In this document: positions 55,717-63,613 of the stretch, piece by piece
Layout: every line of letters begins with the position of its first letter
Position numbering within the stretch: the first letter of the stretch is position 1
Assembly (NCBI RefSeq): GCF_003316765.1
Contig: NZ_NIJF01000039.1
Location: 1 to 64,000, forward strand
Reading direction: 5' to 3'
Length of the DNA stretch: 64,000 bases
Source of the DNA: Bacillus sp. P14.5
GTDB lineage: Bacteria > Bacillota > Bacilli > Bacillales > Bacillaceae_B
Position numbers and translations under genes: made by a program
Notes under the pieces: model-generated
What the model saw: the letters and a program-made list of their open reading frames with translations, nothing else
What the model was told of the DNA's origin: nothing
The model's database searches: none

Positions 55717-57022
55717 TAGGAACCCTCCCCACATCTTCTGACTGGATCCTGATCCATGAGCCAGCGTACTTATAGTACCAGGCAGGCTCCAGAACGACGA
55801 GGTTAGAAACATCGTTGGCCAGTTTAAAACCCTGAACGATTTCTTCAATCTGCTCCGGTTTAATATTGTCTCCCATCAGATGATCCAGCACTTTTCTTCC
55901 TGAAGGGAGGGTGACACTGCTGGTTTCTGTGGAAACACCATCTAAACTCGTATATGGCCTGGAGTATTTATAAATATTCACCTTACCCAAGACAACCGAG
56001 TATTCAGCCATGCCGCTTTCACTGAAGACAGGAAGATCATGCATGAACATCCGATACAGTACCTTCCTCTGAGGCTTACTCACTGCGAAATACCGGTAAG
56101 AGTAATCAATCGGCCAGCCGCCATGATCATTGATGAAATCACTTGTCTGGGTGATAAGGTTGGTAACACTGGCCTCGCCTTCCGCTTCTTCTTCTATATT
56201 CACAAAAGAAAAGGTCTTATTATGGACATTTACCCTCATCAGACTGGAATCATCATTGAATTCCTCTCCATTATTGGTGAATTCATGACTCACTAAAGAT
56301 GGCTTGCTGAATAAAGCGTCAACATATTGATTTAATGTATCTTGATCGTTAACATACTGATAGCTGTTCAGGTCCACTGAATTTTCAGGAAGGTAAATTC
56401 TGCGTGTATCAGTAGCATCAAATCCAAAGTATTCAGGATGTTTAAGAGATTTAGCTGCAAAATCACGTTCAAAAGACTGAACAGTCGCGTTGTTAATCCG
56501 GCTTTCATAAACCCTTTGCTTTGCATAAGAGACAAAGTAAACCGTCCCAAATTCTTCTGAATCATTTCTCGTTTTAACAACCATCCGGTCAAATGTATCC
56601 TGGGGCAGCTGGTTATCCTGGAATTTCAAAACATTCTTGAACACCTCAAAAGAAATGAGGTCTGAAAATATGATTTCCGCTCTGTCTCCTCCATGGACTA
56701 ATTCCATGAATTCTGCATTCGACAGCGACCCGGATATATTGGTTAGTTCATAGACATTCCATGAGGCCATTTGTTCAATCATATTTTCCATTTCAAACTG
56801 CCTCTGGGTACCATAGGTTTTATCACTGCGATGATAAAGCAGTTTAAGAGGCAGAATAACTTCATTCAGCTCCTTTTGATCGCCGATTATTATATCTTCC
56901 GTAATATTGCTTTCATCAATCGGTTCTAAGCTGGGCTGGTAAGTCCATAAGCTCCATGTCAAAAATATACTGGAAACCACAAGCAAGGTCAGTGTGATGG
57001 ATTTTATTTGTTCATACTTCAT
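55703..57022 (-). CDS. walH: WalH (YycH) regulator of WalK
   Basis: About 439 residues. One N-terminal membrane helix (SITLTLLVVSSIFLTWSLW, about 7-25) is followed by a large outer part with three domains. WalH restrains WalK in Bacillus subtilis. The ATG at 57022 overlaps the walK stop (ATGA), indicating coupling; a second ATG at 57028 is in frame. It belongs to the walRKHIJ operon. Confidence 0.95.
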   Translation of the reverse strand: MKYEQIKSITLTLLVVSSIFLTWSLWTYQPSLEPIDESNITEDIIIGDQKELNEVILPLKLLYHRSDKTYGTQRQFEMENMIEQMASWNVYELTNISGSLSNAEFMELVHGGDRAEIIFSDLISFEVFKNVLKFQDNQLPQDTFDRMVVKTRNDSEEFGTVYFVSYAKQRVYESRINNATVQSFERDFAAKSLKHPEYFGFDATDTRRIYLPENSVDLNSYQYVNDQDTLNQYVDALFSKPSLVSHEFTNNGEEFNDDSSLMRVNVHNKTFSFVNIEEEAEGEASVTNLITQTSDFINDHGGWPIDYSYRYFAVSKPQRKVLYRMFMHDLPVFSESGMAEYSVVLGKVNIYKYSRPYTSLDGVSTETSSVTLPSGRKVLDHLMGDNIKPEQIEEIVQGFKLANDVSNLVVLEPAWYYKYAGSWIRIQSEDVGRVPIGLE

Positions 57023-58839
57023 AGCCATTCATCCTCTTGTGTACTGTCATAAGGAAGAGTAAATGAAATGGTTGTCCCTTTTCCTTCCTTACTTTCAGCC
57101 CATACATTTCCTCCATGAGCTGTAATCATCTCTTTTGCAATGGCAAGACCCAGTCCAGTGCCTCCCATTTGTCTCGAACGGGCTTTATCGACCCGGTAAA
57201 AGCGTTCAAAGATTTTGGTCAAATTATCTTGGGGAATGCCGAGCCCCTGGTCAGAAACACTTATTAATATATGTCCTTCTTTTTCTGTGACACTGAATGT
57301 AATCAAGCCGCCTTCGGGTGAATACTTCAATGCATTGGAAATGATATTATCAAGCACCTGGGTCAACTTATCTTTATCGATATCCACAAACAGGGCCTTT
57401 TCCGGTAGCTGTCTCTTAAAATCGACATTTTGATTTTTGGACATTTCAAAGCGGTCGATAATCTGATGGAAGAAGCCAACAAACTCGATCCACTCTTTAT
57501 TAAAACGATAATCCTTACTGTCCATTTTGGATAGCTGAAGCAAATCATTCACAAGGCGGATCATGCGTTCCGTTTCATTTTGGGTAACGTCCAGGAAACG
57601 CGGGGCAATCTCTTCATCCTGCCAGGCCCCTTCTGCCAATGCTTCCAAGTAGCTTCTCATCGTTGTCAAAGGTGTCCTCAATTCATGAGAAACATTGGAT
57701 ACGAAATCCCTTCGCTCCATATCAATTTTTTCCTGTTCCGTTATATCATGAAGGACTGTTATAATTCCATTTACAAAGCCGGTTTCCTTTTGGATGACAG
57801 AGAAATTAGCTCTAAGTATATAGGGCTGTTCTTTCGTACTATAATCCAAAATAATGGAGTCCTGCTCATTTGATAAATCCTCAAAGGTATACTCTTCATC
57901 AAGCCCCAACAGTGATACAAGGGGCTGTGAAAGAACTGTTTCACGTGAAACATTCAGCATCTTGGCTGCCGGATCATTAATTAAGATGACCCTTCCTTTA
58001 CGGTCGGTCGCAATAACGCCGTCCGTCATATAGGAAAGGACAGACGAGAGCTTCCTTCTTTCTCCTTCAGTTGTTGCTTGTGCTTCTTGAAGCCTCTTTG
58101 TTAAATTGTTAAACGTGATGGCCAGCTGGCCAATCTCATCATACCCGTATACTTTTACTTTCCTTGAGAAATTTCCTTTTGCCATCGCAAGAGCCTGTTT
58201 CCTCATATCAGAAATCGGCCTGGTAACAGTCTGCCCCAGAAGCACCCCCAGAATGGCTGTGATCACAAGGGCAATGGCTGTTCCTGTAGAAAAAATCTCG
58301 TTAATTTCTTCCAGCTGCTGATACACATTTTCAATCTTGGCAATGATATAAACCGCACCAATTTCCTCATCGCCATTGGTGATTGGCGAGGTGTACACCC
58401 ATATACGGCTCCCGGTCTTATCAATGTACGCTTCGTCTATTTCTTTTCCTGTAGCCAGCACCCGCTTTATCATCGTATCAGTCGTTCGCTGTCCGACTGT
58501 ATCAAGATTATCATTTTGGGAAGTACCGAGGATCCGGGACTTGCTGTCGATGACCCTCACTTCAGATACATCGGAGCCTCTAAAATCTGTAAGCAGCCGA
58601 TCAATATCTTTTTCAAGAGAGGGATCGTCATCTGTCCTTTCCTTGAGCATCTCTTCGCTGACATTATATTCTAAAAAATTTACATTCTCTTTGATATTAC
58701 TGGTGAAATTGGTGATCAGCTTATCTTCCAGTTCACGGACAAAGTAAACCCCAATGATTTGCATGGCCAGAAGGATAAGCAGGACATAAATCAAAACAAA
58801 CTTAAGATGGATCGAACGGGTAATGCCTACTTTCTTCAT
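57019..58839 (-). CDS. walK: WalK (YycG) essential cell-wall histidine kinase
   Basis: 606 residues. The domains in order are a membrane helix (about 13-33), an extracytoplasmic sensor domain (about 35-180), a second helix (about 185-205), HAMP (about 206-258), PAS (about 262-370), and HisKA with the phospho-acceptor in FVSNVSHELRTPLTT (His about 385). The ATPase domain follows, with NIISNALKYSPEGG, DQGLGIPQDN and GGTGLGLAIAKEM. It senses cell-wall metabolism at division sites and phosphorylates WalR. A perfect parS site is embedded in the coding sequence at NVSRETV (57937-57952). Confidence 0.98.
   Translation of the reverse strand: MKKVGITRSIHLKFVLIYVLLILLAMQIIGVYFVRELEDKLITNFTSNIKENVNFLEYNVSEEMLKERTDDDPSLEKDIDRLLTDFRGSDVSEVRVIDSKSRILGTSQNDNLDTVGQRTTDTMIKRVLATGKEIDEAYIDKTGSRIWVYTSPITNGDEEIGAVYIIAKIENVYQQLEEINEIFSTGTAIALVITAILGVLLGQTVTRPISDMRKQALAMAKGNFSRKVKVYGYDEIGQLAITFNNLTKRLQEAQATTEGERRKLSSVLSYMTDGVIATDRKGRVILINDPAAKMLNVSRETVLSQPLVSLLGLDEEYTFEDLSNEQDSIILDYSTKEQPYILRANFSVIQKETGFVNGIITVLHDITEQEKIDMERRDFVSNVSHELRTPLTTMRSYLEALAEGAWQDEEIAPRFLDVTQNETERMIRLVNDLLQLSKMDSKDYRFNKEWIEFVGFFHQIIDRFEMSKNQNVDFKRQLPEKALFVDIDKDKLTQVLDNIISNALKYSPEGGLITFSVTEKEGHILISVSDQGLGIPQDNLTKIFERFYRVDKARSRQMGGTGLGLAIAKEMITAHGGNVWAESKEGKGTTISFTLPYDSTQEDEWL
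57937..57952. other. parS site inside walK, perfect match
   Basis: TGTTTCACGTGAAACA is an exact palindromic parS, encoding part of NVSRETV in the WalK PAS domain. Together with the sites at 4300 and 33696 it marks the ParB-loading zone near the origin. Confidence 0.92.
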
Positions 58840-58843
58840 TTAA

Positions 58844-59554
58844 TTACTCCTGTTCTGGATTGCGTAAATAATAGCCGACTCCTCTTCGTGTGACGATCCA
58901 ATTAGGATGGCTAGGATTATCTTCGATTTTTTCGCGCAGGCGCCTTACCGTCACATCCACTGTCCGGACGTCGCCGTAATAGTCATACCCCCACACAGTT
59001 TGCAGAAGATGTTCTCGTGTCATGACTTGTCCGATATGTTTAGCCAAGTAGTGAAGAAGCTCAAACTCACGGTGTGTCAGCTCAATTGTATCTCCTCTTT
59101 TAGAAACAATATATGCATCTGGATGGATGACTAGGGAACCAACCGCAATTTCATTCGAACCTGCTTCTTCCGCCTGCTGTGCAGCCCCATGCTGATGCCT
59201 TCTCATGTTCGCTTTAACACGCGCAATCAGTTCCCTCGTGCTGAATGGTTTGGTGACATAGTCATCAGCACCCAGCTCAAGGCCAAGGACCTTGTCAATT
59301 TCGGAATCTTTAGCCGTCAGCATAATGATCGGCATTTCATATTTCTTCCTGATTTCACGGCAGACTTCCATCCCATCACGGTTAGGCAGCATAATATCAA
59401 GCAATACAAGGTCAGGCTTGATTTCTTCCGCCATCTTGACCGCCTCATCGCCGTCATATGCGCAATGAACTTCATAGCCCTCTTTCTTCAGGTTAAACTG
59501 CAGTATATCAGCAATCGGCTTCTCATCATCAACTACAAGTATCTTCTTATCCAT
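58844..59554 (-). CDS. walR: WalR (YycF) essential response regulator
   Basis: 236 residues. The receiver domain (1-120) has VVDDEKPI, the phospho-acceptor Asp53 in [13 protein letters not shown] and the conserved Lys in [13 protein letters not shown]. The OmpR-type winged helix (about 135-232) has [19 protein letters not shown] and [18 protein letters not shown]. WalR controls autolysin and cell-wall genes by binding TGTWAH direct repeats. It is the first gene of the operon, 4 bases before walK. The ATG follows AAAGGAGATT. Confidence 0.98.
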   Translation of the reverse strand: MDKKILVVDDEKPIADILQFNLKKEGYEVHCAYDGDEAVKMAEEIKPDLVLLDIMLPNRDGMEVCREIRKKYEMPIIMLTAKDSEIDKVLGLELGADDYVTKPFSTRELIARVKANMRRHQHGAAQQAEEAGSNEIAVGSLVIHPDAYIVSKRGDTIELTHREFELLHYLAKHIGQVMTREHLLQTVWGYDYYGDVRTVDVTVRRLREKIEDNPSHPNWIVTRRGVGYYLRNPEQE

Positions 59555-60000
59555 AGTCCCTAATCTCCTTTATCTCAAATTAGCTTTTATTTCAGTGAAG
59601 TTTTTTCTACTAGTTAGTATTATGGTACAAACCCGCATGCTTATGAATGCAGGGTTGATTCTAATTTATCATTTAATTGCTTTTAATTCATCTTTTATCT
59701 GGAATTAGAGGATGATTGCCTCTATAACGTATTATCAAATCATATTAGGTTTGCAGCTTTTATCTCCCGGGTAATATATAAAGCATAAAGAAACCAATGG
59801 AAGTGGAGCAAATTAGCAGTAATGGTGTATCTGGGCCATGCTCACCTCCTAACAAGGTTTAAGGTTCTTTTCGTCAATATGAATTTCGAAAAATAGCACA
59901 ATAATTAAATGGAAATATTCTGGTAAACAAGAAAGAAAAGAACTGAATCCGGCTCTTGGGATTTTTTTAAAACCACAATTATACGAAATCAGCCTATTAT
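59555..60000 (-). repeat. Upstream region of walR with an R1 copy (59868-60000)
   Basis: 59868-60000 is R1 in inverted orientation: GGTTCTTTTCGTCAATATG, ATTCTGGTAAACAAGAAAGA, AAAGAACTGAATCCGGCTC, then ATTATACGAAATCAGCC. The 59555-59860 stretch is AT-rich and must contain the walR promoter, but I cannot defend a specific -35/-10 pair. Confidence 0.55.
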
Positions 60001-60034
60001 AAAGAAAAGCCTCCGGGCCTGAGCGGCCAGAGGC
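60001..60034 (-). terminator. Terminator of the M23 endopeptidase gene
   Basis: On the minus strand GCCTC-T-GGCC pairs with GGCC-CG-GAGGC around GCTCA and is followed by TTTTCTTT, 28 bases after the stop. Confidence 0.7.
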
Positions 60035-60061
60035 ATTGAATTCGTCAAATACGTTCAATTA

Positions 60062-61510
60062 TTAAAAGAGGCTTAAAGGATCAACCATCGCGCCATTTTT
60101 ATAAACTTCCAAGTGCAAGTGAACACCTGTTGATTGTCCTGTTTTCCCCATGTTTCCGATCGAGGAACCGGCTGATACAGTCTGTCCAGCTGAAACACTG
60201 ATGCTGCTCAAGTGTGCGTAAACGGAACGGTAGCCATTGTTATGGTCGATAACGACTTTGTTTCCATATCCGCCAGAATCCCAGCCTGCTGATACAACTG
60301 TTCCATTATCTATGGATTTGATTGTCAGGTTGTTTGGACGTGCAATGTCTATGCCTTTATGCATTTTTCCCCATCGCTGTCCGACTTTGGAAGATACATA
60401 CCCTCCGTTTGTCGGCCATGAAAAACTTCCAGAGCCCCTTGAAGGAGTCACTTTAGTACCTTTGATGACAATATACTTTACGGGTTCTTTCGTCACTTTT
60501 TCATCCTTGACTATACGGTTAACTTGAGTACCATTTTCTTCAGTTGTCAGGTAGGTAATGGCCTTTTCACCATCTTGTCCTTCCTGCTTCACTTTTATAT
60601 CGCCTTTATTTAAAGTATCATCTTCGATAACTTCTTTTTCATAAGGGACTGTCTCAACTGCAGATTGTTCTTTTTCGACTGTTACATTGACTAAAGGCTT
60701 GAATACTGTCACATTGACTTCGTCGTCGATCTGAAGCACACTGTCTTCATTCAATTCAGGGTTTAATTCCAGCAGTTTACCGGAAGTAAGCTCATGCTTT
60801 TGGGCAATGCTTCCCAAAACATCCCCCTCTTGAACTTTATATTTCTTTTCTTCAAGAGTTCCCTTCATAAGAAACTCCACCGCTTCATCGGCACTCTTGA
60901 TTTCTTCAGGCGCAGCATTTGCTTCTTTAAGCTCGGCTTCCTCTGAAAGCTTTACTGAAATCAATTTCGTATCCTCGTTGGAATCCGGTGTTCCTTCTTC
61001 CAACTCTTTTAATTCTTCTTCTGAAACAAATTTAAGCTTTAGTTTTTTCAGTGCCTGTTCAGCCTCTTGCTCATCTTTGACAAGAACTGCCGGTTTGTCG
61101 CCGAATGAGATGGAAACAGCCTTTGCTTCTGCTTTTACAGACTGATTCAGGTGTTCAATAACTTTTTCATTATCGGCTGATGCCCTGAATACTTGTTCAG
61201 GAATATAAGAAATCTCTCGATCAATTTGCAATTCAATAGAATCATATTTTTCTTCTTCTGCATCAAGCTTGCTTTCGATAGCCTTCTCAACAGCAGATTT
61301 ATCCGTTACCGAGCCGACATATTCTGTCCCCATATAAACATGATAAACCGTTTTAAGCTTTGCGTCATCGTTTGCAGCAGCAGAACCAATTGTAAGGGCA
61401 GACAAGGCTAGTGTTGTCATTGCCGCTCTTTTTAGCAGATTAACAGATTTATGTATTAAGTTATTTGGACTTTCTTCTTTAGATGAATGAACGGAATTTC
61501 TCCAAGTCAT
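60062..61510 (-). CDS. Secreted M23 family peptidoglycan endopeptidase with LysM and G5 domains
   Basis: 482 residues. The N-terminal signal region includes the hydrophobic stretch AAMTTLALSALTIGSAAA (about 29-46) after a long polar start. A LysM domain lies at about 223-272 (YKVQEGDVLGSIAQKHEL), a G5 domain at about 275-350, and a C-terminal M23 domain at about 370-480 with metal ligands in HKGIDIARP and GVHLHLEVYKNG and the central YAHLSSI. It would cut wall cross-links. The ATG follows TAGGAGGAAAG. A WalR-like direct repeat upstream hints that WalRK, encoded next door, controls it. Confidence 0.9.
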   Translation of the reverse strand: MTWRNSVHSSKEESPNNLIHKSVNLLKRAAMTTLALSALTIGSAAANDDAKLKTVYHVYMGTEYVGSVTDKSAVEKAIESKLDAEEEKYDSIELQIDREISYIPEQVFRASADNEKVIEHLNQSVKAEAKAVSISFGDKPAVLVKDEQEAEQALKKLKLKFVSEEELKELEEGTPDSNEDTKLISVKLSEEAELKEANAAPEEIKSADEAVEFLMKGTLEEKKYKVQEGDVLGSIAQKHELTSGKLLELNPELNEDSVLQIDDEVNVTVFKPLVNVTVEKEQSAVETVPYEKEVIEDDTLNKGDIKVKQEGQDGEKAITYLTTEENGTQVNRIVKDEKVTKEPVKYIVIKGTKVTPSRGSGSFSWPTNGGYVSSKVGQRWGKMHKGIDIARPNNLTIKSIDNGTVVSAGWDSGGYGNKVVIDHNNGYRSVYAHLSSISVSAGQTVSAGSSIGNMGKTGQSTGVHLHLEVYKNGAMVDPLSLF

Positions 61511-61652
61511 CGGTCTTTCCTCCTAGCTAAAGACAAAGAAACCATCAGCAAAACAAACATTAGTCTCTTATACCTAAAAAATAAGTTTAATTTAAAATGA
61601 TACTTTTATAATCTACCATAATTCTGACAACAAGGGAGAAACGTTTTCATAA

Positions 61653-61669
61653 TGTAACATAATTGTATA
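61653..61669 (+). promoter_or_regulatory. Candidate WalR binding site
   Basis: TGTAAC-N5-TGTATA matches TGTWAH-N5-TGTWAH with one mismatch in the second half, about 150 bases upstream of the M23 gene and in the opposite orientation to it. TTGTTG-N17-TATAAA is a possible promoter downstream on the minus strand. The rest of the 61511-61778 gap is AT-rich. Confidence 0.35.
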
Positions 61670-61778
61670 ATAAGTTACAAAATATGCCTTTTGGTTGTAA
61701 TTAACGAGGAATATACTAAAAAAGAACGTGGGTATTAGTATAGGGGAATTTTGGCATGTGACATTAAAAAGAAAAAAT

Positions 61779-61819
61779 AAAAAAGCATCGCGAGAGTCAT
61801 GTCGTCGCAATGCTTTTTA
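61779..61819 (-). terminator. Terminator of the tRNA operon
   Basis: On the minus strand AAAAAGCATTGCGACGACATG folds with GCGATGCTTTTTT (small bulge) and is followed by ATTTTTTC. It lies just after tRNA-Phe. Confidence 0.75.
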
Positions 61820-61824
61820 GGTGA

Positions 61825-61897
61825 TGGCTCAGGACGGAATCGAACCGCCGACACATGGATTTTCAGTCCATTGCTCTACCAACTGAGCTACTGAGCC
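61825..61897 (-). tRNA. tRNA-Phe(GAA)
   Basis: A 73-nt cloverleaf. The acceptor pair is GGCTCAG with CTGAGCC and the discriminator is A; the D-arm is GCTCAGTTGGTAGAGC; the anticodon loop CTGAAAA reads GAA; the T-arm is GGCGGTTCGATTCCGTC. The 3' CCA is not encoded (ATCACC follows). Confidence 0.95.
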
Positions 61898-61898
61898 A

Positions 61899-62219
61899 TA
61901 ATAGTATATTTCCTAAAGGAAAGTTAAAATGATAATTGATCGTCCAGCTCTCAGGAAGCTTATTCAAGGTGCAGCTCGAGCTGTACGCTGAAGTTTATTT
62001 TTTGAAGCTTATTCGGACGTGCTCTACCAACTGAGCTACTGAGCCGTATTAGTTTCGGCTTCCGCTAAGCTGCGAATCTCTTCGTCAGCGCCCTCATTCA
62101 CATCCTCATGCACCTGTCAGTGCACTCCGGTGTTCATTCAGTTGCTTCCTCGACCTTCTTGCTTATCGAAACCTTCTTAGTTTGAACTGGAATTGAAATA
62201 ATAAATCATAATATGTAAA
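61899..62219 (-). other. tRNA spacer with a truncated tRNA copy (62021-62045)
   Basis: GGCTCAGTAGCTCAGTTGG then TAGAGC (minus, 62045-62021) repeats the first 25 bases of the neighbouring tRNA-Phe exactly, but no anticodon or T-arm follows. Upstream, GAAGCTTATTC occurs twice (61956 and 62004). The remaining part (62046-62200) is GC-richer than its flanks, with GCACCTGTCAGTGC, and codes for nothing I recognise. Confidence 0.7.
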
Positions 62220-62296
62220 TGGCGGTCCGGACGGGACTCGAACCCGCGACCTCCTGCGTGACAGGCAGGCATTCTAACCAACTGAACTACCGGACC
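62220..62296 (-). tRNA. tRNA-Asp(GTC)
   Basis: A 77-nt cloverleaf with encoded CCA. The acceptor is GGTCCGG with CCGGACC and the discriminator is G; the anticodon arm CCTGC-CTGTCAC-GCAGG reads GTC; the T-arm is GCGGGTTCGAGTCCCGT. Confidence 0.96.
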
Positions 62297-62403
62297 AAAG
62301 ATTTTTGCTGACAAGCAAAATATCAATCCTTAAAGAAAGGACTATATAATACTTTGTCGATGAGATTTACTTCGCTTTTAAAGCGAAGCGGAGTAAAAAA
62401 ACT

Positions 62404-62478
62404 TGGTGACCCATACGGGATTCGAACCCGTGTTACCGCCGTGAAAGGGCGGTGTCTTAACCGCTTGACCAATGGGCC
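62404..62478 (-). tRNA. tRNA-Glu(TTC)
   Basis: A 75-nt cloverleaf with encoded CCA. The acceptor is GGCCCAT with ATGGGTC (one G-U); the anticodon arm CCGCC-CTTTCAC-GGCGG reads TTC; the T-arm is ACGGGTTCGAATCCCGT. It is the first gene of the Glu-Asp-Phe order. Confidence 0.96.
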
Positions 62479-62507
62479 GTTTTTGTTTGTTTGGAGCAAC
62501 GAAGATA

Positions 62508-62537
62508 ATAGTATCACATAAAATAGAATCTAGGCAA
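62508..62537 (-). promoter_or_regulatory. Promoter of the tRNA operon
   Basis: On the minus strand TTGCCT (62537-62532) and TACTAT (62513-62508) are 18 bases apart, about 30 bases upstream of tRNA-Glu. Confidence 0.5.
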
Positions 62538-62704
62538 TATCTTTTTGAAAATAATGTCGAAATAATTTAATTCTGTCTGAATTGCTTTGTTGTGTCTGAG
62601 TTTAGGAGAGTCAAGTACATACTTGTGGGCTGACACAAGAATGTAAATTTTTGTAATGAATTCCTTTGATTTTGTAAGTACATGAGTGGCAGTTTTTAAA
62701 CAGA

Positions 62705-63520
62705 GATATATAGCCAGAAGCGCGGGGTCGGTACATGAGTTGGTGATTTTCAGCGAAGATATGTATCCAGAGGCCCGAGGTGGGGACATGAGTTGTTGGT
62801 TTTCAGCGAAGATATGTATCCAGAGGCGCGGGGTGGATACATGAGTTGGTGGTTTTCAGCGAAGATATGTATCCAGAGGCCCGAGGTGGATACATGAGTT
62901 GATGGTTTTCTATGAAGATATGTATCCAAAGGCGCGAAGTGGATACATGAGTTGGTGATTTTCAGCGAAGATATGTACCCAGAGGACCGGGGTGGGGACA
63001 TGAGTTTGTGGTTTTCAGCGAAGATATGTACCCAAAGGTATGGTGTGGGTACATGAGTTGAAGGTTTTCAGCCAAGATATGTATCCAGAGGCGTTGGGTT
63101 GGCACATGAGTGGAGGTTTTCAGCCAAAATATGTATCCAGAGGCGCGGAGTGGATACATGAGTTAGTGGTTTTCAGCGAAGATATGTATCCAACGGCGCG
63201 GGGTGGATACATGAGTTGATGATTTTCAGTGAAGATATGTATCCAGGGGACCGGGTGGATACATGAGTTGATGGTTTCTATGAAGATATGTATCCAAAGG
63301 CGCGAGGTGGATACATGAGTTGGTGATTTTCAGCGAAGATATGTACCCAGAGGACCGGGGTGGATACATGAGTTGAAGGTTTTCTTTGAAGATATGTATC
63401 CAGAGGCGCGGGGTGGGCACATGAGTTGAAGGTTTTCAGCCAAGATATGTATCCAGAGGCGCGGGGTGGAGACATGAGTTGGTGATTTTCACTAAAGATA
63501 TGTATCCAGGAGTCGGGTCC
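62705..63520. repeat. Minisatellite of about 15 tandem 53-bp units
   Basis: The typical unit starts GATATGTATCCAGAGGCGCG and continues GGGTGGATACATGAGTTGGT and GGTTTTCAGCGAA. Most units are 53 bp; two are 51-52 bp. Each contains TGTATCC and GGATACA, an inverted repeat around about 12 bases. Units 4-6 resemble units 11-13, so a block of about seven units seems to have been duplicated. The unit is not a multiple of three, so the short minus-strand frames within it are not a repeat protein. 62538-62704 holds a faint degenerate unit and a CTTGTG/CACAAG hairpin. Confidence 0.92.
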
Positions 63521-63613
63521 GTAATAAAATTAGGATGCAGATAGGTCTCGCCATATCAACTTGTTATATCAATTCATGTTAATATGGAAAGAAACAACAG
63601 GAGGTGCAATGGA

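Noticed and set aside
62514-63475. Several minus-strand open frames with similar peptides (such as PPRASGYISSLK) that look like a repeat protein
   Set aside because: They arise from the 53-bp minisatellite. The unit is not a multiple of three, so frames shift at each copy, and there are no ribosome-binding sites.
62705-63520. CRISPR array
   Set aside because: The units are directly adjacent with no unique spacers between them, and no cas genes are in the window.
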